From IMG/VR virus record IMGVR_UViG_3300035681_000111, positions 1-26,190 of that record: a stretch of DNA of 26,190 nucleotides; one strand, given 5' to 3'. This DNA is from a virus. Shown here in pieces: positions 6,844 through 11,764 of this stretch. Each line of letters begins with the position of its first letter. Position 1 is the first letter of the stretch. The notes beneath the pieces were generated by a model. That model made no database searches. It worked only from the letters and a program-made list of their open reading frames with translations, and was not told where the DNA came from. The position numbers were made by a program, and so were the translations under genes.

Positions 6844-6917
6844 CGCCCGATAGCTCAAAAGGAGAGCGACCGGCTCACATCCGGCAGACCGAGGAGCGTT
6901 ACCTCGTCGGGCGACCA
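6844..6917 (+). tRNA. tRNA-Val (CAC), altered elbow
   Basis: Perfect acceptor CGCCCGA/TCGGGCG, anticodon CAC at 6876-6878, A73, CCA encoded. D-loop AAAAGGA, T-loop AGCGTTA. Confidence 0.85.
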
Positions 6918-6924
6918 TCTTCAT

Positions 6925-6998
6925 TCCTCCGTAGCTCAAAAGCAGAGCCCTCGCCCGATAAGCGAGAGACCGCGGCGCAATACCGCGCGGAGGGACCA
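6925..6998 (+). tRNA. tRNA-Ile (GAT), altered elbow, C33
   Basis: Acceptor TCCTCCG/CGGAGGG with T1-G72, anticodon GAT at 6957-6959. Position 33 is C (6956) rather than the nearly universal T. D-loop AAAAGCA, T-loop CGCAATA, A73, CCA encoded. Confidence 0.85.
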
Positions 6999-7000
6999 CT

Positions 7001-7075
7001 GGCTGCGTAGCTGAGATAGATTAGCACTTCGCTGAAGACGAAGGGAGTCCGGCGCGATACCGGACGCAGCCACCA
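7001..7075 (+). tRNA. tRNA-Phe (GAA), altered elbow
   Basis: Perfect acceptor GGCTGCG/CGCAGCC, anticodon GAA at 7034-7036, A73, CCA encoded. D-loop AGATAGATTA, T-loop CGCGATA. Confidence 0.85.
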
Positions 7076-7080
7076 TTTTC

Positions 7081-7155
7081 GCGTCATTGGTGTAACAGCA
7101 AGCACGGCGGTCTTCCAAACCGCGGGCGCCGGGGCAGCACCGGCATGGCGCACCA
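7081..7155 (+). tRNA. tRNA-Gly (TCC), altered elbow
   Basis: Acceptor GCGTCAT/ATGGCGC, anticodon TCC at 7114-7116, A73, CCA encoded. D-loop contains ACAGC; T-arm GCCGG-GGCAGCA-CCGGC. Confidence 0.85.
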
Positions 7156-7161
7156 TTTTTA

Positions 7162-7238
7162 GCTCCCGAGGTGTAAGAGTTCTGCACGCCGCTTTGCGAA
7201 GGCGGAGGTTCGAGGTGCGAGTCCTCGCGGGAGCACCA
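7162..7238 (+). tRNA. tRNA-Arg (GCG), altered elbow
   Basis: Acceptor GCTCCCG/CGGGAGC, anticodon GCG at 7196-7198 with a T-G pair closing the loop. GCG is uncommon because bacteria normally read CGN codons with ACG. T-loop TGCGAGT; D-loop has AAGAG. A73, CCA encoded. Confidence 0.75.
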
Positions 7239-7246
7239 TTTCAGAT

Positions 7247-7320
7247 TCCTCCGTGGCAGAGGTCAGCAATGCACTCCTCTCGTAAAGGAGACCATGCCGG
7301 GGCAGCGCCGGCCGGAGGAT
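7247..7320 (+). tRNA. tRNA-Thr (CGT), altered elbow
   Basis: Acceptor TCCTCCG/CGGAGGA, anticodon CGT at 7281-7283, T-loop GGCAGCG. Discriminator T73 is shared with the two other Thr tRNAs here. CCA is not encoded (CAC follows). Confidence 0.8.
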
Positions 7321-7331
7321 CACTTTCAAAC

Positions 7332-7407
7332 GGAGGCCGTGATGTAACAGCCAGCATTCGATCCTGTGAAGATCGCCGAGCGGGGGCAGCACCCGTCGGC
7401 CTCCCCA
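7332..7407 (+). tRNA. tRNA-His (GTG) with encoded G-1, altered elbow
   Basis: G-1 (7332) faces C73 (7404), the histidine identity pair, above a seven-pair acceptor with one G-T. Anticodon GTG at 7366-7368. T-loop GGCAGCA; D-loop contains ACAGC. CCA encoded. Confidence 0.85.
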
Positions 7408-7416
7408 TTTCCAAAA

Positions 7417-7493
7417 GCGCGCGATGCCGAAATCGTCGAGGCGGCGGCTTGCAAACCCGCTCTTACCCGGTGCAAGTCCGGGCGCGCGCTCCA
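7417..7493 (+). tRNA. tRNA-Cys (GCA), altered elbow
   Basis: Perfect acceptor GCGCGCG/CGCGCGC, anticodon GCA at 7451-7453 (C31-C39 mismatch), and T73, the Cys discriminator. T-loop TGCAAGT. The large D-loop lacks a clear AG and has TCG. Confidence 0.8.
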
Positions 7494-7497
7494 TTTC

Positions 7498-7571
7498 GGG
7501 GCCATCGTCCAACAGCAGGACGACGCAATGGCATTGCGTAGATCGGGGTGCGATTCCCCGTGGCTCCACCA
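7498..7571 (+). tRNA. tRNA-Ala (GGC), altered elbow
   Basis: Acceptor GGGGCCA/TGGCTCC, anticodon GGC at 7530-7532, A73, CCA encoded. D-loop AACAGCA, T-loop TGCGATT. Confidence 0.85.
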
Positions 7572-7578
7572 TTTGGAA

Positions 7579-7593
7579 GGACACAACGTGTCC
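7579..7593 (+). other. Six-pair spacer hairpin inside the array
   Basis: GGACAC pairs with GTGTCC around the loop AAC. The last base overlaps position 1 of tRNA-Pro (CGG). Possible processing signal. Confidence 0.4.
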
Positions 7594-7667
7594 GGGCACG
7601 AGGAAGACAGCAATCCGCGCCGTTCGGATCGGCGAGACACTCGGGGCAGCACCGAGGTGCCCGACCA
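7593..7667 (+). tRNA. tRNA-Pro (CGG), altered elbow
   Basis: Perfect acceptor CGGGCAC/GTGCCCG with C1-G72, anticodon CGG at 7625-7627, D-loop AGACAGCAA, T-loop GGCAGCA, A73, CCA encoded. Confidence 0.85.
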
Positions 7668-7675
7668 TTTCAAAT

Positions 7676-7747
7676 TCCGCCAAAGCGTTGGTAGCGACGC
7701 ACGCCGCTGGTATCGGCGAGAGACCGGTGCAGCTCCGGTTGGCGGAT
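7676..7747 (+). tRNA. tRNA-Thr (GGT), altered elbow
   Basis: Acceptor TCCGCCA/TGGCGGA, anticodon GGT at 7709-7711, T73, no encoded CCA. T-loop TGCAGCT. D-loop TGGTAGCG holds both GG and AG, so its pairing to G55 is ambiguous. Confidence 0.8.
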
Positions 7748-7752
7748 CGTTT

Positions 7753-7828
7753 TGCCCTGTAGCTCAACAGCTAGAGCGCCCGGCTCTGACCCGGGAGGTT
7801 GATGGCGCGAATCCATCCGGGGCAGCCA
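7753..7828 (+). tRNA. tRNA-Gln (CTG), altered elbow
   Basis: Acceptor TGCCCTG/CGGGGCA with the weak T1-A72 pair and G73 of Gln, anticodon CTG at 7786-7788. D-loop AACAGCTA, T-loop CGCGAAT, CCA encoded. Confidence 0.85.
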
Positions 7829-7834
7829 CTTTCT

Positions 7835-7923
7835 GGAAGTCAAAGCGGACGAGCGCGCCGCCGCCGGTTGGAAGCCGGATGGAGCTGCGACCGCAGCTTG
7901 TGGAGCATGTCCACTGACTTCCG
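7835..7923 (+). tRNA. tRNA-Ser (GGA), class II, altered elbow
   Basis: Acceptor GGAAGTC/GACTTCC, anticodon GGA at 7870-7872, variable arm AGCTGC/GCAGCT. D-loop ACGAGCGCG, T-loop AGCATGT. G73; CCA not encoded. Confidence 0.85.
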
Positions 7924-7927
7924 CTTT

Positions 7928-8001
7928 GGGTCGCAAGCATTGCAGCGATGCAGCGGTCTCTTAAACCGCGGAGCACGGGGCAGCACCGTGGCGACCCACC
8001 A
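7928..8001 (+). tRNA. tRNA-Lys (CTT), altered elbow
   Basis: Perfect acceptor GGGTCGC/GCGACCC, anticodon CTT at 7960-7962, D-loop TGCAGCG, T-loop GGCAGCA, A73, CCA encoded. Confidence 0.85.
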
Positions 8002-8011
8002 ATTCCAACAT

Positions 8012-8102
8012 GGAAGCTGAACCGGACAAGCGCGCCGGGACCGCCTCGAGAGCGGATCGTTCTGCTAGGCAGAATGGGGAGCATGACCTCCGGCTTCCGC
8101 CA
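8012..8102 (+). tRNA. tRNA-Ser (CGA), class II, altered elbow
   Basis: Acceptor GGAAGCT/GGCTTCC, anticodon CGA at 8047-8049, variable arm TTCTGC/GCAGAA, D-loop ACAAGCGCG, T-loop AGCATGA, G73, CCA encoded. Confidence 0.85.
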
Positions 8103-8108
8103 CTTTCC

Positions 8109-8183
8109 GCCGGCTTGGCAGAGCAGCCATGCACTCGTCTTGTAAACGAGATCAGACCGGGGCAGCACCGGTAGCCGGCTCCA
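8109..8183 (+). tRNA. tRNA-Thr (TGT), altered elbow
   Basis: Perfect acceptor GCCGGCT/AGCCGGC, anticodon TGT at 8141-8143, T73, CCA encoded. D-loop contains GCAGCC, T-loop GGCAGCA. Confidence 0.85.
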
Positions 8184-8188
8184 CTTGT

Positions 8189-8264
8189 AGCCCTGTAGCT
8201 CAATCAGCGGAGCGCCCGACTTTGAATCGGGAGGTTGATGGTGCGAATCCATCCGGGGCCGCCA
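8189..8264 (+). tRNA. tRNA-Gln (TTG), altered elbow
   Basis: Closely resembles the Gln (CTG) gene in its T-arm and acceptor. Position 1 A faces C72, so the first pair is open. Anticodon TTG at 8222-8224, D-loop AATCAGCG, T-loop TGCGAAT, G73, CCA encoded. Confidence 0.85.
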
Positions 8265-8270
8265 CTCATC

Positions 8271-8289
8271 GCCGCGCACAGCGCGCGGC
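8271..8289 (+). other. Seven-pair spacer hairpin inside the array
   Basis: GCCGCGC (8271-8277) pairs with GCGCGGC (8283-8289) around ACAGC, between the Gln and Val genes. Probably a processing or spacing structure. Confidence 0.4.
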
Positions 8290-8295
8290 ATTCAC

Positions 8296-8370
8296 GCGCC
8301 GGTAGATCAATAGCAGATCGCCGCACCGACATTGCGGAGGCAGGCGGGGCAGAACCGCCCCGGCGCACCA
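8296..8370 (+). tRNA. tRNA-Val (GAC), altered elbow, C33
   Basis: Perfect acceptor GCGCCGG/CCGGCGC, anticodon GAC at 8328-8330 preceded by C33. D-loop AATAGCA, T-loop GGCAGAA, A73, CCA encoded. Confidence 0.85.
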
Positions 8371-8380
8371 TTTCAACAAA

Positions 8381-8457
8381 GCTCCCGTAGCTCAGCAGAT
8401 CAGAGCGGCCGGCTTCGAACCGGCGGGTCGTGGGTGCAATTCCTACCGGGAGCACCA
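8381..8457 (+). tRNA. tRNA-Arg (TCG), altered elbow
   Basis: Perfect acceptor GCTCCCG/CGGGAGC, anticodon TCG at 8415-8417, D-loop AGCAGATCA, T-loop TGCAATT, A73, CCA encoded. Confidence 0.85.
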
Positions 8458-8464
8458 TTTTTTC

Positions 8465-8540
8465 CCCGGCGTAGCCCAACAGCAGAGGCACTCCGCTCAG
8501 AACGGAGCCAGTGCGGGTGCAAATCCTGCCGCCGGGACCA
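8465..8540 (+). tRNA. tRNA-Leu (CAG), short variable loop, altered elbow
   Basis: Perfect acceptor CCCGGCG/CGCCGGG, anticodon CAG at 8498-8500. The variable loop is only CCAGT, whereas bacterial Leu tRNAs are class II. D-loop AACAGCAGA, T-loop TGCAAAT, A73, CCA encoded. Confidence 0.85.
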
Positions 8541-8545
8541 CTCTC

Positions 8546-8617
8546 GCTCCCGTAGCCCAACGCAGAGGCAGCGGACTTAAACCCCGCTCAGTGTCGGTGC
8601 GAATCCGGCCGGGAGCA
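8546..8617 (+). tRNA. tRNA-Leu (TAA), short variable loop, altered elbow
   Basis: Acceptor GCTCCCG/CGGGAGC, anticodon TAA at 8578-8580 with an A-C at the loop-closing pair. Variable loop TCAGT. D-loop AACGCAGA, T-loop TGCGAAT, A73, no encoded CCA. Confidence 0.8.
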
Positions 8618-8629
8618 CTTCATCTCAAT

Positions 8630-8705
8630 GCCCGCGTAGCCCAACAGAAGAGGCACCGACTTCAAACCTCGGACAGTGCAGGTGCAACTCCTGCCGTGGG
8701 CGCCA
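8630..8705 (+). tRNA. tRNA-Leu (CAA), short variable loop, altered elbow
   Basis: Acceptor GCCCGCG/CGTGGGC, anticodon CAA at 8663-8665 (C-C closing mismatch), variable loop ACAGT. Discriminator is G, unusual for Leu. T-loop TGCAACT, CCA encoded. Confidence 0.8.
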
Positions 8706-8707
8706 AT

Positions 8708-8800
8708 GGAACGTGAACCGGACAAGCGAGCCGGGACTCTTTGCTAAAGAGATCGTCGCGCATTTCGCGTGATGGGGAGCATGCCCTCCGCGTTCCGCCA
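8708..8800 (+). tRNA. tRNA-Ser (GCT), class II, altered elbow
   Basis: Acceptor GGAACGT/GCGTTCC, anticodon GCT at 8743-8745, variable arm CGCG/CGCG, D-loop ACAAGCGAG, T-loop AGCATGC, G73, CCA encoded. Confidence 0.85.
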
Positions 8801-8811
8801 TTTCATCAAAC

Positions 8812-8887
8812 GCCCGTGAATGCAAAGAGCCGAGCGCCTCGCCTTTCAAGCGAGTCCTAGCCGGTGCGAGTCCGGCCACGGGTGCCA
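8812..8887 (+). tRNA. tRNA-Glu (TTC), altered elbow
   Basis: Acceptor GCCCGTG/CACGGGT with G1-T72 as in the other Glu gene, anticodon TTC at 8845-8847, D-loop with AAAGAG, T-loop TGCGAGT, G73, CCA encoded. Confidence 0.85.
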
Positions 8888-8899
8888 TTTCAACACAAC

Positions 8900-8976
8900 G
8901 GTCGCGTAGCCCAACTGGAAGAGGCACGGCGTCGAGAACGCCGCCAGTGCTGGTTCAAATCCAGCCGCGACTACCA
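8900..8976 (+). tRNA. tRNA-Leu (GAG), short variable loop, canonical elbow, C33
   Basis: Acceptor GGTCGCG/CGCGACT (G1-T72), anticodon GAG at 8934-8936 after C33, variable loop CCAGT. D-loop AACTGGAAGA keeps GG and T-loop TTCAAAT keeps T55. Its close Leu relatives in the array have AG and G55, an internal control for coupled change. Confidence 0.85.
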
Positions 8977-8980
8977 TTTA

Positions 8981-9052
8981 GAACCCGAAGCTTTGATAGC
9001 GAAGCTGCCGCCTTTTAAGCGGCTCAGGAGGGTGCAAGTCCCTACGGGTTCA
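8981..9052 (+). tRNA. tRNA-Lys (TTT), altered elbow
   Basis: Perfect acceptor GAACCCG/CGGGTTC, anticodon TTT at 9014-9016, D-loop TGATAGCG, T-loop TGCAAGT, A73, no encoded CCA. Confidence 0.85.
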
Positions 9053-9060
9053 TCTTCTTT

Positions 9061-9182
9061 CCGCCGGAATGACAAACCCGCAGCCGAACGGCATCGCCGC
9101 GCCCGGTTCTGCACATCGGCAATCCGGCGGCATGGTAATCGGCTCACAACCGACTGGGTTCGACTCCCATCCAATCGATCCA
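9061..9182 (+). pseudogene. Degenerate tRNA-like tail of the array
   Basis: CCGCCGGA (9061-9068) pairs with TCCGGCGG (9123-9130), but no cloverleaf fits between. From 9138 a 3' half of a tRNA is seen: ATCGG-CTCACAA-CCGAC (anticodon CAC, Val-like), then a canonical T-loop TTCGACT and a final TCCA at 9179-9182. No matching 5' acceptor strand exists. It could be a broken tRNA, a recombination scar or an old attachment site. Confidence 0.4.
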
Positions 9183-9187
9183 CGGTG

Positions 9188-9284
9188 GTGACCCGCACGC
9201 AAGTGCAGCCGCGACGCAGCCTGCGCAGCCAGCCGAAAGGCCACGCTGCCCGCTGCCGAGCGGTGGCCGCCGCCGTGGGTCGCA
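9188..9284 (+). ncRNA. Cloverleaf-like structured RNA upstream of slipin
   Basis: GTGACCC (9188-9194) pairs with GGGTCGC (9277-9283), like an acceptor stem. Inside are GCAC/GTGC (9195-9206), a short CGCAG/TGCG hairpin and a long arm GGCCAC/GTGGCC (9239-9268) with inner CGCT/AGCG. No credible anticodon or T-loop is present. It may be a tRNA-derived leader or processing element for the slipin message. Confidence 0.4.
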
Positions 9285-9315
9285 ACTTTCAACCAACCAA
9301 CAACCAACACCAACC

Positions 9316-10119
9316 ATGACCATCGAACAGATCCTCATTCTCATTCTCGCGGTCGCCGTCGCCATCGGCGGCGTGGCCAAGTTCGTCCGCGCCCGCTACC
9401 GCCACGAGTTCATCGTGACCGAAGGCTACGCGGCCCTGCTCTACCACAACGGCAAGCTCGTCGATACGCTCGCCGCCGGACGCCACATCCGCTGGGGCCG
9501 CAACTACCGCGTCGCGCTTGTCGATACGCGCAAGATGTTGCTCCAGGTCGCCGGCCAGGAAGTGCTCAGCGCCGATAACGTCGGCGTGAAACTCAGCATC
9601 GTGCTCACCACGCAGATCGTCGATGCGGCCAAGAGCCTGCAGACCGCGGACAACCACGCGGCGCACATCTACAGCGCGACCCAGACGGCCGTCCGCACCG
9701 TCGTCGCTGGCGTCACGATGGAAGCGCTGCTCACCCAGCGTGTCGCCATCGGGGCACAACTCCGCGAACTCGTCGCGCCGCAGGCAGAAGCTGTCGGCGT
9801 GCAAGTCCACGCCGTCGAAGTGCGCGACGTGATGCTGCCAGGAGAACTGCGCAAGGCCTTCAGCGAAGTGCTCAAGGCCAAGCAGGAAGGCCAGGCCGCG
9901 CTGGAACGCGCCCGCGGTGAATCCGCCGCGCTGCGCAACCTCGCCAACGCGGCGCGCCTCATCGAAGGCCAGCCGGCGCTCGCGACACTCCGCTTCCTGC
10001 AAACGCTCGAAGCGTCCCATGCGGGCCAGACGTTCGTGATGAACGACCTCTCGGCCCTGCTCCCCTCGCTCAGTTCGCGTGGCACCAAGCCGTCCGCGAC
10101 TGAGCCGGGAGAAACGTGA
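9316..10119 (+). CDS. Slipin / SPFH (band 7) membrane protein
   Basis: The 267-residue protein begins with a membrane segment (ILILILAVAVAIGGVAKFV, residues 6-24), then the SPFH domain. That domain has VTEGYAALLYHNGKLVDTL, GRHIRWG, a long central region with AVRTVVAGVTMEALLTQR, and VEVRDVMLPGELRKAF near residue 175. The tail is charged, helical and Ala/Glu-rich (KAKQEGQAALERARGESAAL), as in slipins that oligomerise on membranes. Slipins are often encoded beside RtcB in bacteria; a scaffold for RNA repair at the membrane has been proposed for such pairings. The leader is A/C-rich (CAACCAACC repeats) with no Shine-Dalgarno sequence and no TTGAC element. It lies directly after the tRNA array and before rtcB. 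Confidence 0.9.
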   Translation: MTIEQILILILAVAVAIGGVAKFVRARYRHEFIVTEGYAALLYHNGKLVDTLAAGRHIRWGRNYRVALVDTRKMLLQVAGQEVLSADNVGVKLSIVLTTQIVDAAKSLQTADNHAAHIYSATQTAVRTVVAGVTMEALLTQRVAIGAQLRELVAPQAEAVGVQVHAVEVRDVMLPGELRKAFSEVLKAKQEGQAALERARGESAALRNLANAARLIEGQPALATLRFLQTLEASHAGQTFVMNDLSALLPSLSSRGTKPSATEPGET

Positions 10120-10177
10120 ACAGACACAGTGAGTCACCTTCACAGCACTTGGGGCTCGCCAATTGAAAGGAGGAAAA

Positions 10178-10216
10178 GCTCCGTCGGTGGCTGCAATCCG
10201 GCAGCGCCGACGGGGC
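10178..10216 (+). other. Long hairpin between slipin and rtcB
   Basis: GCTCCGTCGG (10178-10187) pairs with CCGACGGGGC (10207-10216), and inner GCTGC with GCAGC. It is followed by ATTTC, not a T-run. The following bases to 10306 contain a second GC hairpin and end in CCCACCATTTTC, like the 3' ends of the tRNAs. Confidence 0.6.
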
Positions 10217-10306
10217 ATTTCTGCTACGACAAAAAAGAACAAACACCGCTGCGCACTCGGAGTGTGTCCGCACGCTGCGCCCACCATTTTCAACCGAACC
10301 AAAACC

Positions 10307-11701
10307 ATGAACACCAAAGACCTCATCCGCCTCGGCGTGCCTGTGGACGAGCCGATCAAGCTCGCGCACGAGTTCATCCAGAACTTCATCGCGCAGGGCC
10401 AGGACGGCGCGCTGCTTGAAGTCGAGATTTTCAACATCGTGGCCAATCCGCCGGCGTTCTTCGCCGACGAACTGCGTGCGCCGCTGGCCCGTGCGATCTA
10501 TCGCCCGGCGTTCACGCCGCGCGCGGAACTCGCGCCGTGGCGTCAGTGGGGCGAGGGCCTCGAAGCCGAGGCGGTGAAGCAGATGGCCAATGCGTGTGCG
10601 CTGCCGGTGGCAGTGGCGGGCGCGCTCATGCCCGACGCGCATGTGGGCTATGGCCTGCCGATCGGCGGCGTGCTCGCGACGGACAACGCGGTGATTCCTT
10701 ACGCCGTCGGCGTGGACATCGCGTGCCGCATGAAGCTCACCGTCTATGACCGCAAGGCGAACACCCTCGCCGGTCAGCGTGACCGCCTCGCGAACCTCAT
10801 CGAAAGCGAAACGCGCTTCGGCATGGGCTGCGAGTTCAAGCAGCGCCGCGAGCACGACGTGATGGACGAAGACTGGAGCGTTTCGCCGGTGACAAACCGG
10901 CTGCGCGACAAGGCGTGGTCGCAGCTCGGCACGAGCGGAAGCGGCAATCACTTCGTCGAGTTCGGTGCGTTTACGGTCGAGCAAAACGATCTCGGCCTTG
11001 AGCCGGGCGAATACCTGGCGCTGCTCACGCACTCGGGTTCGCGCGGCACGGGCGCGCAGGTGTGCGATTTCTACAGCAAGCGCGCGATGGCCCGCCACGA
11101 GCACCTGCCGAAGGAACTCAAGCACCTCGCGTGGCTCTCGCTCGACGACGCCGACGGCCAGGAATACTGGGCCGCGATGAACTTGATGGGCCGCTACGCT
11201 GCCGCGAACCACGCGCTCATCCACAAGCACATCGGCAAGAAGCTCGGCGCGCACGTCGTCCTCGACATCGAGAACCACCACAACTTCGCGTGGAAGGAGC
11301 GCCACGTCGTGAACGGCGAAGAGCGCGAAGTCATCGTGCATCGCAAGGGCGCGACGCCCGCGGGTGCCGGCGTGCTCGGGATCATCCCCGGCTCGATGGC
11401 GTCGCCCGGCTACGTCGTGCGCGGCAAGGGTTCGCCCGAGTCGCTCAACAGCGCGTCGCACGGCGCAGGCCGCGTGATGAGCCGCACCAAGGCGATGCAG
11501 AGCTTCACATGGAGCGCGACCAAGAAGCTGCTCGCCGAGCGCGGCGTCGAACTGCTCTCCGCCGGCCTCGATGAGGTGCCGGGTGTCTATAAGGACATCC
11601 ACGCCGTCATGGCCGCGCAGACCGATCTGGTCGAAGTCCTCGGCCAGTTTGATCCGAAGCTCGTGAAGATGTGCCCAGCCGGCGACCGCGCCGAAGACTG
11701 A
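10307..11701 (+). CDS. rtcB: RtcB family RNA ligase
   Basis: RtcB joins 2',3'-cyclic phosphate or 3'-phosphate RNA ends to 5'-OH ends using GTP and Mn2+, repairing cleaved tRNAs. The 464-residue length is normal. Seen in order: MPDAHVGYGLPIGG (about 108-121), VGVDIACRM with the metal-binding Cys140, GSGNHFVE (211-218), HSGSRG (242-247), ENHHNFAWK (322-330), HRKGATPAG (345-353), PGSM (361-364) and SASHGAGR (382-389). His385 there matches the histidine that takes GMP. All catalytic groups look intact. ATG 10307 is preceded by an A/C-rich leader without Shine-Dalgarno. The position beside 39 tRNA genes strongly suggests tRNA repair or maturation as the job. Confidence 0.95.
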   Translation: MNTKDLIRLGVPVDEPIKLAHEFIQNFIAQGQDGALLEVEIFNIVANPPAFFADELRAPLARAIYRPAFTPRAELAPWRQWGEGLEAEAVKQMANACALPVAVAGALMPDAHVGYGLPIGGVLATDNAVIPYAVGVDIACRMKLTVYDRKANTLAGQRDRLANLIESETRFGMGCEFKQRREHDVMDEDWSVSPVTNRLRDKAWSQLGTSGSGNHFVEFGAFTVEQNDLGLEPGEYLALLTHSGSRGTGAQVCDFYSKRAMARHEHLPKELKHLAWLSLDDADGQEYWAAMNLMGRYAAANHALIHKHIGKKLGAHVVLDIENHHNFAWKERHVVNGEEREVIVHRKGATPAGAGVLGIIPGSMASPGYVVRGKGSPESLNSASHGAGRVMSRTKAMQSFTWSATKKLLAERGVELLSAGLDEVPGVYKDIHAVMAAQTDLVEVLGQFDPKLVKMCPAGDRAED

Positions 11702-11706
11702 CGACC

Positions 11707-11739
11707 GCGGAGGCGGGGCGTGAACCGTTCCGCCTCCGC
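11707..11739 (+). other. Ten-pair hairpin between rtcB and the HNH gene
   Basis: GCGGAGGCGG (11707-11716) pairs perfectly with CCGCCTCCGC (11730-11739). ATCACTTCC follows instead of a T-run. It matches the hairpins before the array and before rtcB in placement, so a shared processing role is likely. Confidence 0.6.
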
Positions 11740-11764
11740 ATCACTTCCAACAACCACTTTTCCA

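Noticed and set aside
5814-8366. Repeated words such as GGGGCAGCACCG suggesting a repeat array or CRISPR
   Set aside because: Each copy is the T-arm of a tRNA at uneven distances, with no constant repeat and spacer units.
9116-9182. Fortieth tRNA (Val-like CAC)
   Set aside because: The anticodon arm and T-loop look real but no 5' acceptor strand pairs with the 3' end, so it is listed only as degenerate.
5534-9319. Many open frames of 60-200 residues on both strands in the tRNA array
   Set aside because: They run through tRNA cloverleaves in shifting frames, share repetitive T-arm translations and have no protein features.
9289-11602. Long reverse-strand frames of 385 and 510 residues
   Set aside because: They mirror the slipin and RtcB genes, whose family motifs are unambiguous on the plus strand; GC-rich third positions create such shadows.
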